This document shows, in pieces, positions 9,042 to 21,140 of a stretch of 60,000 bases of DNA. The notes beneath the pieces were generated by a model. The model saw only the letters and a program-made list of their open reading frames with translations, ran no database searches and was not told the origin of the DNA. Source of the stretch: Symsagittifera roscoffensis (lineage: Eukaryota; Xenacoelomorpha; Acoela; Convolutidae); contig NC_087065.1 of the NCBI RefSeq assembly GCF_963678635.1, positions 44,799,919 to 44,859,918 of the forward strand, written 5' to 3'. The position numbers were made by a program, and so were the translations under genes. Within the stretch, counting starts at the first letter, position 1. The number at the start of each line of letters is the position of its first letter.

Positions 9042-9216
9042 TCTGCTGCAAACTTCTGTAAATGACCACTGGCACTGTATCTTGAGTGACACTCGGGCTT
9101 CTGGGGATTCACTGACAGAGGCAGCACGCGATGAGGACATCGATCTTGAGTCCGGGGAGTATGTGCCAGTCGGTCATATCTGGAAGTTTGACCTTGAGGG
9201 ACACGAAAATACGTGA
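9042..9216 (+). CDS. Possible last exon of the same gene
   Basis: A 58-codon open stretch ends at TGA 9214-9216. Its middle has protein-like acidic sequence (DEDIDLESGEYVPVGHIW) and CTTGAG hexamers like the upstream gene. An acceptor-like TTAAG ends at 9041. Joining donor 8720 to acceptor 9041 (322-base intron) keeps the phase, forming a split AG/T serine codon, but one in three random pairs would. I see no TACTAAT branch site. This is a guess. Confidence 0.3.
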
Positions 9217-11560
9217 TTTCGGAGTGAAGTTTTTATTTTCAAAATTTCGAATGGAGCCTGTCATGCTCAGTTTTCTCGCACCAACTGAAAACACAAAAAG
9301 TGAAAAATCAGAACGACCGATTTACAATCGCGGGAAAGTGCTTGAATAAAACAGCGGGAAATTGATATTCGCAATTTCCCGATACAAACTAAGACACGAG
9401 TAGAGCTGTCTTATCCCGAAATAGGAGGAGAGATAATAAAAAGAAGAGAGAACAACTATTTGGAACAAACCAGAGTGAACCTTCAATGGAAAGGTGGACA
9501 GCTTGAGTGTCCCAATGGTTCATACAAAAACTCAATTTCTAGAGTCAGAATTTACTTCTGATATCAAAACTGATCAGTATTAATTTTATCTAGTTATATT
9601 ATCTAATTCTTGAGTTGCTTATCAATCTAATTACTCGAGTGCATCAACATGTGAACCCCTAATTTAATTTTCTCGAGTGTGTTTTATGATTGTTATGTTA
9701 AGATAAGGCGAGTTTTAGGTTGATCCATCTGAAATGGATCAAAGTTCCACTGTCCAATAAAAAGTAACTTAACGGATTGTTCTGACCCTGTTTTTAACGG
9801 CGTTCGTGTATTTTGGGTATTTTGAGACCTAAGTATGGGAACGTTCTTATTTTCTAGAGTGGGGGGATATTTTGGTAGTCGCCTTTAAGCTGTAACGGGT
9901 TCTAGTCTCATGTCGCAAGCGAACCGAATTGGCTCCGACCGTTCCTGAGGTAGAAAAACACAAGAGATAGTGTCCCTGACTCTTGAGCCACTGGTTATAG
10001 GGCCTATTTTTCTTAAGCCTCATATGTGACCGAAGTAGGCGACTGTTACAGTTACGCATTGCAATCGACGATATACCTTGAAAGTGCAAAACTCTTTCGT
10101 TCATCATGCAAAAAATACCTTGAATAAGCATAAACATGGCAAGGTAAGGAACCCCGCATTTACATACAAAATATATTGACACGTTCAAAAAACTTTCCAC
10201 AACAAACTTAGCAACTTACTCACCTGCACCTTTAAGATATTTAAAATTGGCATTCGAGATGTTTGAAAAAAGCTTCAACTTCAAAAAGCAGCTGCCGTGA
10301 ATCTGTGAACGTAAAACAAGTTTAATACACGGTTGCCTAGTAGATCTCCTAGCTACAACCCTCGAAATAGAAAACTAAAACACAAAACTACAATTTCTCG
10401 CGGCATCTTGAAACAACACTAGGCTAATCTCTATGGAACCCTGATACAGCTTTACTTTTATAACCATTTGTTTAAAAGTACAGCTTTTTGTTCTTTTATA
10501 ACCATGAAAGAACAAAAAGCAAAAAAGAAATATCAAAAATTTGCGGGAAAATGTTATTATTGATTATGTAATTTATTATGTAATTACAGTTGTTTAAATT
10601 TGATTGGTCAAAAAGTTTTAAAGCAATTTTAGGCATGTTTCAGATCTTTGATCGTTTTGTAAATATTTTTAAAAACTTTAATCCTGATTTAAAAAAAAAA
10701 AAAACTAAATTACGAAAGGGGCTCTTCCGTTTAGTTACGGTAAGTGCACAAGCTGGATAGGGCCAATCCTGATGATGCACAAAATGTGCGAAAACGTTTG
10801 AATTAACATTTTAAATTTCTTCTAATCTCTATTCTTGAAGACAACATCAACAAACAATCAGCGGTAAAACCTTAACACAGAGGCGAAGCCGAGCTGCGCA
10901 CCTTTTGCAATTCAACACAAACATAAAAAAAAAACAAGTCGAACAAAAAATAAGATGTTAACAAAAACTAGGTGAACCAAAACTTTGGTATGTCTCGATA
11001 AACAACAACTAGGGGCCCAGCTAAAACTGGAGGTGGTGTTTTAAATTGTATGAAATTGTTATACTGATGCGGCACGAAAAGTGTGATTCAAAAAAATTGG
11101 GTTTTGCGTAAAACTTTAGTTGTTTCTCTACTAAAAAAAGTAGGAGTAAAAATTTTGAGATAATCAATTTTCTCAAGGAGATAACAATTAACTTATAAAA
11201 ATTAAGGATTCGCCGCTTCAACAGGATCAATCATCGCAAGTGGTTCTATTGAACTTTTCATTGCAGATTTGATTGGGTATATTTTAAGAAAATTCTAATT
11301 GTTTCTAAAAAACGGTCAAATATTTTCCAAATTCCCGACGTTTTTCTGCAAAAAGCAGATTATGGCCACTTAAGCAAAGATTTCCGAAACCGGGTTTCGT
11401 GATTGAACACGTTAAAATTGGCCCGGTAATTTTCGCGTAAAGTCAATAGATTTCCGAAAACTGTCAAAGTTATAGAAGTTTGACTTGTTTGAAGGTCATA
11501 TTTATTTTCTTGAACAATTTGGGTATAGCCAATAAAACAAGTAGGCTTTCAACGACTTGT
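9217..11560. other. Non-coding stretch
   Basis: I see no convincing gene. It holds the hairpin at 9720-9742, a tRNA B-box-like GGGTTCTAGTCTC at 9897-9909 (+), A-tracts near 10690 and 10927, and sequence that becomes A+T-rich after about 10.2 kb. A reading frame on the - strand at 9847-10200 lacks protein-like character. Confidence 0.5.
9720..9742. other. Perfect 9-bp inverted repeat (hairpin)
   Basis: TTGATCCAT and ATGGATCAA flank a 5-base loop CTGAA. It lies in non-coding sequence downstream of the long gene. No role is evident. Confidence 0.4.
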
Positions 11561-11561
11561 T

Positions 11562-11968
11562 CATTCGATTCAACCTATGATATCAGATTTGGCAGGATAG
11601 TTAGCTAGAAAAGTCAGCAAGTCAGCAAACACAGCTTTTGTGTCCAAAATTATGCTCGGCTGCTTATGCAGAGGAGATTCACTAATACTACTACTACTAC
11701 TACTACTGAAAGAATAAATTCGCTTTAACATATATAAGGGCATCATACAGATTTTTGAAAGGCTATTTACTAGGTGTATTACATTAATATAGTAACACGG
11801 CGAGCAACACGGCGAGCGACATTCGGTTCAACCTATGATATCAGATTTGGCAGGATAGTTAGCTAGAAAAGTCCCAAAAAAACAGTCAGCAAGTCAAAAA
11901 TTGAGATTACTGTGAAACATAGCTTTTGTGTCCAAAATTATGCTCGGCTGCTTATGCAGAGGAGATTC

Positions 11969-12019
<51 letters not shown>

Positions 12020-12119
12020 GAAAAAATTGATTCCCTTTAGCATATATACAGGCATCATACAGATTGTGGAAAGGCTATTTACTTGATGTATTACATTATT
12101 ATAGTAACACGGCGAGCAA
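11562..12119. repeat. Diverged tandem duplication of about 260 bp with (ACT)n microsatellites
   Basis: Two related units begin with a shared stretch (TTCAACCTATGATATCAGAT) near 11569 and 11826. Each holds a common block with TATGCTCGGCTGCTTATGCA and an ACT microsatellite: 7 units at 11687-11707 and 15 units at 11975-12019. GCAGAGGAG and nearby words recur in the Penelope-like 3' sequences near 23390 and 33455. The array lies directly at the 3' side of LINE copy A, so the ACT tract (AGT on the - strand) may be its 3' tail. Confidence 0.5.
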
Positions 12120-12234
12120 TGAATTACTCAGCACGTAATCGAGTATTAAGTATATAATCAAGGTGCACTAAGAACGGCAGTGGATGCAATTATAGGCCAA
12201 ACACATAGTACGGGAGTTGTTTAAATCAAATGAG

Positions 12235-14850
12235 TTAACCCTCGATTGCAGATGGTTTTGAGTGACATCTTAAACGCTTCAGGAGATGCAAAATATCTAC
12301 AATAACATTGGAATATAGCATGTTTACATATCGCCACACGCGATAGAAGAAGAACTGCTCGGTACTTGTAAATGTCGAAACCGAATTTTTCATTAAGCAC
12401 TCTATTGAGGAAAACAAAGATGTATAATTCAATGGAGAAAGATATTGGCAGGGTATTGGTCACCTTCAATTGCTCAGTGTAATCACTGAGACCCGTCACC
12501 CATTTTAGACATTTTTTATTAAACAATTGAACGCCTGTAAAGTAAGGAAGGAAACCATATTTGACTGCCGTAGAGAAGGACACTTCTCATGCAAAATTGA
12601 TATTAGTTAAACTTGGTCCACAATGAGACGTTGTAACGAATAGAACGTTTGAAAAAAATGATAAGATTTATTAACCTCAAAAACTTGAGTTTGAGATGGT
12701 TGTCCCATTTCAAGTTTTGAGAAATTGTGATCCCGAGATCTTTGGTAGATGATACCGAAGGAATAGAGATATCATTAAGACCGAGCGATGTTTCTGACTC
12801 ATTTGAATTAATACAAAAAACTTTGCATTTAACGGCATTAAACGTCATTTCATTTTCGATAGTTCATTTTTTAAAAAGATCTATATCTCTTTGAATGTCA
12901 AATTGCGTTGCACTGGATTACAGTTTACAGTTTACAGCGAACAAATAACAGTCAGATGTTGAAAGAGCATTTGGCATGTCATTAATGAAGAGAACATACA
13001 ATAGTGGCCCTAAGACGCTGCCTTGCGGCACTCCACTAGTAACATAACCTATAAAAAAAGATGTATTTTCAATCATTACAATTTGAGTACGATCACTCAA
13101 ATACGAAGAGAAAAGTCCGAGAAACGTGTAATCAAATCCAAACTTAACCATTTTGCTTAGTAGAATATGATGAGATACTCGATCAAAAGCTTTGCGAAAA
13201 TCGAAGTATACTGAAAGACTTTCAAAATACGTCTCTTTATTTGAATAAATTTTGTCAAGATATTCATGAAGTTGGGTAATGGTTGATCGTTTCGTCATAA
13301 AACCATGCTGAACGGAGGTAATGTTTGGTCTCACTCGAGGATATATAAAATTAAAAATCATTCTCTCCAGGTTAAGCGATAATTGACGTAGGATGCTGAT
13401 AGGGCGGTAATTTTCAACGATTTTTGGATTGGTAAATTTTTAGATGAGTGTTTTATAAGCAAAAAGCTGAACGACAAGTGGCGCGATAATATTGCTGCAG
13501 TTTCTATGAACAAAAGTTGGAAGGTTGTCATTGGTTAAACATGTAGCTGAAGCTGACGCGAATGACGTTTCAACTTGAACAACACTTATATGAAACCCGT
13601 TTAACAGAATTGTGTCATGTGCATATAGTGCAGAATTCCATCTTGATAGGAACACAGAACAGAAGTAATCATTCATAAGATTGGCTATTTCCAAAAAATT
13701 GGTAGCTTTTTTGTCTTTCCACTGCATTTGATTTGGTAGTCGTTTTCTTGTAATTGAGCGCAGACTTTTAAAACTGTCACGAGTCGAATTTGGAGATAAC
13801 GATTCAAATAAGCATGTTTTATCGGGTTCAATTAATGATCAATATAGTATTGCAATGAAGAGAGACGTAGATTGTTATTATTAAGTCTTGAACTTGTTCG
13901 ATGTTTGTTAAAAAGATGAACAGTGTGGGACGAATAAAATTGAGGAAGTTGTTGCCGCCTTTTGGTCTTTTTACAACACGCAAAGTTTATTACTGCCATA
14001 ATTTCAGAATACCAGTGACGTACATAATCTTCGATACTTAATGAACCAAAACTCGAGTTTTGAGTAAAAATAAGATTACCAAAGCATGGGCTGATGTTTT
14101 TATTGAAAACTGAACATGAGAATTAGGCTCTCGAAAATTGTGAGCTTAGGTTTTGCCCAGCGGTGCTCAAGGTCAATTTGGGTATTGTAAAAAAATTAAA
14201 CACCGGAAAGTGGTCTGAATACAATTTATTGTCAAGGAAAACTGTTGATAGTTCAGTATGGGATGACAATATCAGGTCCAGGGTGTTACCGGATCGATGA
14301 GTTGGTTCATAAATAAGGGTTAATAAGTCGAATACCTCGAAAGCAGAAAGAAACGACTTAGAGTAAACGACCAGAAAAAGATGTCCAGCAGATGTCGGGC
14401 AAATTGAAGTCACCCATGAGTGTGTATGAGCAAGATAAAGATGCTACTTTAGTATTGAAAAAACGAAATCATTCAACTAGAGAATTGATAGGTAGTCTGT
14501 ATGCAGATGTATCAGTGGGGTTGTAAACAAGAAAAAAGACGTGATTATGATATCCGGAATAAATTGATAAACCAATTCAATAGTCTGCATTGTAAGAAAG
14601 AATAGCGTAGTTTGTTACAAAGCTGTTCTTAAGGGCAATGAGAACCCCTCCGTGGTCTCCACAAGCACGATCAACCCGAGCAATAAGAGAATAAGGACAG
14701 TTTATTGAAAGGATTTCGGGATTTGTAATTTCAGATTTGAGCCAGTTCTCTGTGAGAAAGGCGATATCGGGAGAATGTAAACTAATAGTTGAGGATTTTA
14801 AAACGCTGGCTGACACTTATCAGACTTTGTACGTTAAGCAGACATAATTT
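12235..14850 (-). pseudogene. CR1-like LINE copy A, ORF2 (endonuclease and reverse transcriptase), decayed
   Basis: Reading on the - strand from 14850: an APE-type endonuclease with FLTENW and DHGGVLIALKN near 14600-14750, and GDFNLPDIC encoded near 14390-14410 in a shifted frame. The reverse transcriptase follows at about 13430-12900 (ENYRPISILRQLS, AFDRV, SGVPQGSVLGPLLYVLF). The expected F/YADD is lost: the sequence reads YLFAVNCKL at about 12920-12950, where CTGTAAA is tandemly repeated. The C-terminal RT region continues to about 12235. This is the only copy of the array with the RT C-terminus. Stops and frameshifts make it inactive. Confidence 0.75.
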
Positions 14851-14859
14851 CAGCTGTAG

Positions 14860-15616
14860 TCAGTCTAACTCGACCTTTTCTCCAATTCTTTCAAGAGTGA
14901 GGCCGCAAATTTTTAACTCATTGCGAGGTATTTGGTCGTGATTTATTATTTCAAATCGTTTCTTGAGAATTTTGCGTTCACAGCTTGTTCATCTCTGTTG
15001 AGCGACTTAGAAATGAAAACTTTATCTTAAAACTTTTGAGTTTATCCGCTATAGCTAGATATTTTCGAGCATCCCACTATCATGATAGGCGTAAAAGTAT
15101 GGGACGTGGCCTTCGATCTGAGGATTTAATTTTACCAGGTCTATACATTTGATTTATGTTGATGTTTGACTCGCCAATATACTCCAGCATTTCCGAAACC
15201 TTGGCCTCTTCTGCTTCAACATTAAACGTGAAGTCACCTTTGTCTTCAGGAATACCACCAATTATAAGTTCGTTATTAGATGGTTTAGAATGGGTCTTAT
15301 TGTTTGGAATGCTGTTCGACGTAGTCGAGCCTGTGGCCTTAAATAAGTTTTTAATATCGTTCAAAACATCATATAAAATTTCATGTTTCTTTATCACAAG
15401 TTAAAACTTAGCTTCGGATTTGAAGACGTCACCCTCTAGGCAGCCACCGCATAACCAAAAGCATCCACGAACGCTGCCCATAGTTGACACAGCATCCGCA
15501 GTGATTCCAACACATTGTCCATAAAACCATCCATCACACTTGTCACATCCATTTGCACCTGCATCACCCTCTTTCACCACCCTTTTGCAGGATCAGCATT
15601 TGGTAGATTGAGCCAT
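14860..15616 (-). pseudogene. LINE copy A, ORF1 with PHD finger, decayed
   Basis: The ATG at 15614-15616 opens MAQSTKC. A C4HC3 PHD-type zinc finger follows, with the pattern CDKC, a Trp-rich WFYGQC and CGGC. The middle and C-terminal part resemble the CR1/L2-type ORF1 nucleic-acid-binding region (RRPRPILLRLS, near 15080-15110). It ends at a stop at 14860-14862, just before ORF2. Internal stops and frameshifts are present. Confidence 0.65.
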
Positions 15617-15822
15617 ATCCAACTTGAAACTACTTAATCAGTTTATCACAACAATTAGTGGAAAACTTATTAAATAGTTTCATGCTGGCATTCACGTAAA
15701 TTCACGTAGTCTGTAATTTCAGCTGAACCCAATATCTCAGATTTGGGACGGAAGGTTCCGGGAATAGTTAAAAATTTTTGTAGAATGGTCGAAAAATCCA
15801 AAAAGTTTGAAGTTTGCTGAGT
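15617..15822 (-). repeat. LINE 5'-flank unit A and junction to copy B RT
   Basis: About 200 bases immediately upstream of ORF1 (on the - strand) are shared by all four copies, and include TAATTTC(A/G)G(C/T)TGAACCCAA. At about 15817-15822 it passes directly into the middle of the next copy's reverse transcriptase at the codons HILLSK. The same junction recurs upstream of copies B and C. Confidence 0.6.
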
Positions 15823-17470
15823 AGAATATGACGAGGTACTCGATCAAAAGCTTTGCAAAAATCGAAGTATACTGAAAGACTTTCAAGATTCGTCTCATTA
15901 TTTGAATAAAATTTGTCAAGATATTCAAAAAGATGGATAATGGTTGATCGTTTTGTCATGAAACCATGCTGAACGGAAGTAATGTTTGGTCTCTTTCGAG
16001 GATATATAAAATTAAAAATCATTCTCTCCAGAATAAGCGATAATTGACGTAGGATGCTGATAGGGCGGTAATTTTCGACATTTTCTGGATTTTTAGTTTT
16101 TAAGATGGGCGTTATGTACGCGAATTTCCAAAGTTTAGTCAATTTTGGGGCATTTAAGACATTAACAACCAGCTGAACGACAAGTGGCGCGATAATATTG
16201 CTGCAGTTGCTAAGAACAAAAGTTGGAAGGTTGTCATAGGTTAAACATGTAGTTGAAGCTGACGCGAGTCACGTTTCAACTTGAACAACACTTACATGAA
16301 GCACGATTAACAAAATTGAAGGGTTGTCATGTGCATATAGAGCAGAATTCCATCTTGGTAGGAACACAGAGCAGAATTAATCATTCATAAGATTGGCTAT
16401 TTCCAAAGAATTGGTAGCTTATTTGTCTATCCACTGCATTTGATTTGGTAGTCGTTTTCTAGTAAATGAGCGCAGAAATTTAAAACAGTGGCGAGTCGAA
16501 TTTGGAGATAACGATTCAAATAAGCATGTTTTATTCAGTTCAATTTATTGATCAATATCGTATTGAAATGAAGAGAGACATAGATTGTTATTATTAAGTC
16601 TTGAAGCTGTTCGATGTTTGCTAAAAAGATGAACAGTGTGGGACGAATAAAAATAAGGTAGTTGTTGCCGCCTTTTGGTCTTTTAACAACACGCAAAGTT
16701 TATTACTGCCATAATTTCAGAATACCAGTGACGTACATAAAGTTTGATACTTAAGGAGCCAAAAGTCGAGTTTTGAGTAACAATAAGATTACCAAAGCAT
16801 GGGATGATATTTTTATTGAAAACTGAACATGAGAATGAAGCTTTCGAAAATTGTGAGCTTAAGTTTTGCCCAGCGGTGCTCAGTGTCAATTTGGGTATTG
16901 TAATAAAAACGAACACGTGAAAGTCGTCTGAATACAATTTTTTGTCAAGGGAAACTGTTGATAGTTCAGTATGGGATGACAATATCAGGTCCAGGGTGTT
17001 AACGGATCGATGAGTTGGTTCATAAATAAGGGGTAATAAGTCGAGTACCTCAATAGCAGAAAGAAAGGACTTAGAGTAAACGACCAGAAAAAGAAGTCCA
17101 GCAGATGTCGGGCAACTTGAAGTCACCCATGAGTTTGTAAGAGCAAGATAAAGATGCTACTTTAATATTGAAAAAACGATTGCATTCAACTAGAAAGTTG
17201 ATAAGTATTCTGTATGCAGATGTATCAGGGGGGTTGTAAAGAAGAAAAAAGACATGATTATGATATCCGAAAAAATTGATAAACCAATTCAATAGTCTGC
17301 ATTGTAAGAAAGAATAGCGTAGTTTGTTACAAAGCTGTTCTTAAGGGCAATGAGAACCCCTCCGTGGTCTACACAAGCACGATCAACTCGAGCAATAAGA
17401 GAATAAGGACAGTTTAATGAAAGGATTTTGGGATTGGTAATTTAAGGTTTGAGCCAGGTCTCTGTGAGAA
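15823..17470 (-). pseudogene. LINE copy B, ORF2 fragment (endonuclease plus N-terminal RT)
   Basis: On the - strand it holds endonuclease remnants (DHGGVLIALKN-like, GDFKLPDICW near 17100) and the RT N-terminus (FAYITPILKTKNPENVENYR, KRSTIIHL, AFDRVPRHILLSK). It stops at the common truncation at about 15823. The start of the endonuclease is deleted: FLTETW-like sequence near 17470 joins directly to the end of ORF1, so the copy lost about 0.1-0.2 kb there. Confidence 0.65.
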
Positions 17471-18217
17471 AGACGATTTCTCCAATTCTTTCAAGAATGA
17501 GGCCGCAAATTTTTAACTCATTGCGAGGTATTTGGTCGTGATTTATCAATTCAAATCGTTTCTTGAGAATTTTGCGTTCACAGTTTGTTCATCTCTGTTG
17601 AGCGACTTAGAAATGAAAACTTTATATTAAGACTTTTGAGTTTTTCCGCTTAGGCTAGATATTTTCGAAGCATCCCACTCTCATGATAGGCGTAAAAGTA
17701 TGGGACGTGGCCTTCGATCTGAGGATTTAATTTTACCAAGTCTATACATTTGGTTTATGTTAATGTTTGACTCGCCAATATAGTCCAGTATTTCCGAAAC
17801 CTTGGCCTCTTCTGCTTCAACATTAAACGTGAAGTCACCTTTGTCTTCAGAGATACCACCAATTATAATTTCGTTATTAGATGAATTAGAATGGGTATTA
17901 TTGTTTGGAAGGCTGTTTGACGTAGTCGAGCCTGTGGCCTTAAATAAATTTTTAATATCGTACAAAACATCATATAAAACTTCATGTTTTTTTATCGCAA
18001 GCTCAAACTTAGCTTCGGATTTGAAGACGTCACCCTCTAGGCAGCCACCACATAACCAAAAGCATCCACGAACGCGGCCCATAGTTGACACAGCATCCGC
18101 AGTGATTCCATCACATTGCCCATAAAACCATCCATCACACTTGTCACATCCATTTGCACCTGCATCACCTTCTTTCACCGCCCTTTTGAGGGATCATCAT
18201 TTGGTAGATTGAGCCAT
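17471..18217 (-). pseudogene. LINE copy B, ORF1 with PHD finger
   Basis: Start ATG at 18215-18217. PHD finger cysteines and histidine-position residues appear as CDKCDGWFYGQCDG and CFWLCGGC. The open part 17681-18178 is the longest intact ORF1 piece of the array (about 165 codons). The C-terminal part continues in a shifted frame to the deletion junction near 17471. Confidence 0.65.
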
Positions 18218-18423
18218 ATCCAACATGGAACTACTTAATAAGTTTATCACAACAATTAGTGGAAAACTTATTAAATAGTTTCATGCTGGCATTCACGTAA
18301 ATTCACGTAGTCTGTAATTTCGGTTGAACCCAAAATCTCAAATTTGGGAGGGAAAGTTCCGAGAATAGTCAAAATTTTTTGTGGAATGGTCGAAAAATCC
18401 AAAAAGTTTGAAGTTTGCTCAGC
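18218..18423 (-). repeat. LINE 5'-flank unit B and junction to copy C RT
   Basis: Same about 200-base unit as at 15617-15822, with the same abrupt passage into RT codons (HILLSK) at about 18420. Confidence 0.55.
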
Positions 18424-20190
18424 AGAATATGATGTGGTACTCGATAAAAAGCTTTGCAAAAATCGAAGTATACTGAAAGATTTTCAAGATTATTCTCATT
18501 ATTTGAATAAATTTTGTCAGGATGTTCAAGAAGATGGGTAACGGTTGATCGTTTTGTCATGAAACCATGCTGCACGGAAGTAATGTTTGGTCTCTTTCGA
18601 GGATATATAAAATTAAAAATCATTCTCTCCAGAATCAGCGATAATTGAGGTAGGATGCTGATAGGGCGGTAATTTTCGACATTTTCTGGATTGTTAGTTT
18701 TTAAGATGGGTGTTATGTACGCACATTTCCAAAGTGTAGGCCATTTTGGGGCATTTAAGACATTAACAAAAAGCTGAACGACAAGTGGCGCGATAATATT
18801 GCTGCAGTTGCTAAGAACAAAAGTTGGAAGGTTGTCATAGGTTAAACATGTAGTTGAAGCTGACGCGAGTCACGTTTCAATTTGAATAACACTTATATGA
18901 AGCACGATTATTAGAATTGAAGGGTTGTCATGTGCATATAGAGCAGAATTCCATCTTGGTAGGAACACAGAACAGAAGTAATCATTCATAAGATTGGCTA
19001 TTTCCAAAGAATTGGTAGCTTATTTGTCTATCCACTGCGTTTGATTTGGTAGTCGTTTTCTAGTAAATGAGCGCAGATATTTAAAACAGTGGCGAGTCGA
19101 ATTTGGAGATAACAATTCAAATAAGGATGTTTTATTGAGTTCAATTTAGTGATCAATATCGTATTGAAATGAAGAGAGACGTAGATTGTTGTTATTAAGT
19201 CTTGAAGCTGTTCCATGTTTGTTAAAAAGATGAACAGTGTGGGACGAATAAAAATAAGGAAGTTGTTGCCGCCTTTTGGTCTTTTTACAACACGCAAAGT
19301 TTATTACTGCCATAATTTCAGAATACCAGTGACGTACATAAATTTTGTTACTTAAGGAGCCAAAACTCGAGTTTTGAGTGACAATAAGAATAACAAAGCA
19401 TGGGATGATATTTTTATTTAAAACTGAACAAGAGAATGAGGCTGTCAAAAATTGAGAGCTTAAATTTTGCCCAGCGGTGCTCAGTGTTAATTTGGGTATT
19501 GTAAAGAAAGTAATTACGGGAAAGTGGTCTGAATACAATTTATTGTCAAGGAAAACTGTTGTTTATTCAGAATGGGATGACAATATCAGGTCCAGGGTGT
19601 TACCGGATTGATGAGTTGGTTCAAAATAAGGGGTAATAAGTCGAGTTCCTCGATAGTAGAAAGAAACAAATTAGAGTAAAGCGAACGACCAGAAAAAGAT
19701 GTCTAGCAGATGTCGGGCAAATTGAAGTCACCCATGAGTGTGTATGAGCAAGATAAAGATGCTACTTTAGTATTGAAATAACGAATGCTTTCAACTAGAG
19801 GATTGATAGGTATTCTGTATGCAGATGTATCAGGGGGGTTATAAACAAAAAGAAAGACATGATTACGATATCCGGAATAAATTGATAAACCAATTCAATA
19901 GTCTGCATTCTAAGAAAGAATAGAGTAGTTTGTTACAAAGCTGTTCTTAAGGGCGATAAGAACCCCTCCGTGGTCTCCGCAAGCACGATCAACCCGAGCA
20001 ATAACAGAAAAGGGGCAGTTTAATGGAAAGATTTCGGGATTGGTAGTTTCAGATTTCAGCCAGGTCTCTGTGAGCAAGACGATATCGGGAGAATGTAAAC
20101 TAAGATAGTTGAGGATTTTAAAACGCTGGCTGACACTTGTCAGACTTTGTACGTTAAGCAGACATAAATTCAGCTGTAGTCAGTCTAACT
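18424..20190 (-). pseudogene. LINE copy C, ORF2 fragment
   Basis: Endonuclease remnants on the - strand at about 19700-20150 (FLTETW-like, CPYSVIARVDRACG-like, GDFNLPDIC) and RT N-terminus at about 18430-18730 (FNFIYPRKRPNITSVQHGF). Truncated at the same RT position as copies B and D. Stops and frameshifts throughout. Confidence 0.65.
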
Positions 20191-20938
20191 TGACTTTTTC
20201 GCCATTTTTTTCATGAGTGAGGCCGCAAAATTTTAACTCATTACGAGGTATTTGGTCATGATTTATCATTTCAAATCGTTTCTTGAGAATTTTATGTTCA
20301 CAGCTTGTTCATCTCTGTTGAGCGACTTAGAAAAGAAGACTTTATCTTGAAAGTTTTTGCGTTTATCCGCTTTAGCTAGATGTTTTCGAGCATACCACTC
20401 TGATGATAGGCGTAAAAGTATGGGACGTGGCCTTCGTTCTGAGAATTTAATTTTACCAAGTCTATACATTTGGTTTATGTTTAATGTTTGACTCGCCAAT
20501 GTACTCCAGTATTTCCGAAACCTTGGCCTTTTCTGCTTCATTATTAGACCTGAAGTCACGTTTGTCTTCAGAAGTACCACCAATTATATTTTCGTTATTA
20601 GATGAATTAGAATGGGTATTATTGTTTGGAATGCTGTTTGACGTAGTCGAGCCTGTGGCCTTAAATAAGTTTTTAATATCGCTCAAAACATCATTTAAAA
20701 CTTCATATTTCTTTATCACAAGTTCAGACTTAGCTTCGGATTTGAAGACGTCACCCTCTAGGCAGCCACCGCATAACCAAAAGCATCCACGAACGCGGCC
20801 CATAGTTGACACAGCATCCGCATTGATCCCAACACATTGCCCATGAAACCATCCATCACACCTGTCACATCCATTTGCACCTGCATCACCTTCTTTCACC
20901 ACCCTTTTGCAGGATCAGCATTTGGTAGGTTGAACCAT
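20191..20938 (-). pseudogene. LINE copy C, ORF1 with PHD finger
   Basis: Start ATG at 20936-20938. The PHD finger is complete here, with a true His (CDRCDGWFHGQCVG). The N-terminal 146 codons (20462-20902) are open; the C-terminal part continues in another frame at 20266-20583 and ends near 20191. Confidence 0.65.
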
Positions 20939-21140
20939 ATCCAACACGAAACTACCTAATAAGTTTATCACAACAATTAGTGAAAAACTTAATAAATAGT
21001 TTCATGCTGGCATTCAAGTAAATTCATGTAGTTTGTAATTTCGGTTGAACCCAATATTTTAGATTTGGGAGGGAAGGTTCCAAGAATAGTCAAAATGTTT
21101 TGTAGAATGGTCGAAAAATCCAAAAAGTTTGAAGTTTGCT
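20939..21140 (-). repeat. LINE 5'-flank unit C and junction to copy D RT
   Basis: Third copy of the shared upstream unit, again joined to HILLSK of a reverse transcriptase at about 21134-21140. Confidence 0.55.

Larger units (their letters stand above)
1..10000 (+). repeat. Region enriched in the hexamer CTTGAG
   Basis: By eye CTTGAG occurs about 35 times on the + strand in the first 10 kb (two or three expected by chance), often as TCTTGAG. Examples start near 346, 1175, 1337, 2581, 3419, 4249, 4898, 5968, 8750, 9145 and 9980. Inside the coding part it falls in two codon phases about equally (CTT GAG and C TTG AG); the third would create TGA. It continues past the coding end. The rest of the window has about the chance level. 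Confidence 0.6.

Noticed and set aside
9847-10200. 117-codon - strand frame
   Set aside because: It begins with a non-ATG codon and has no protein-like pattern; it overlaps a tRNA-like word on the other strand.
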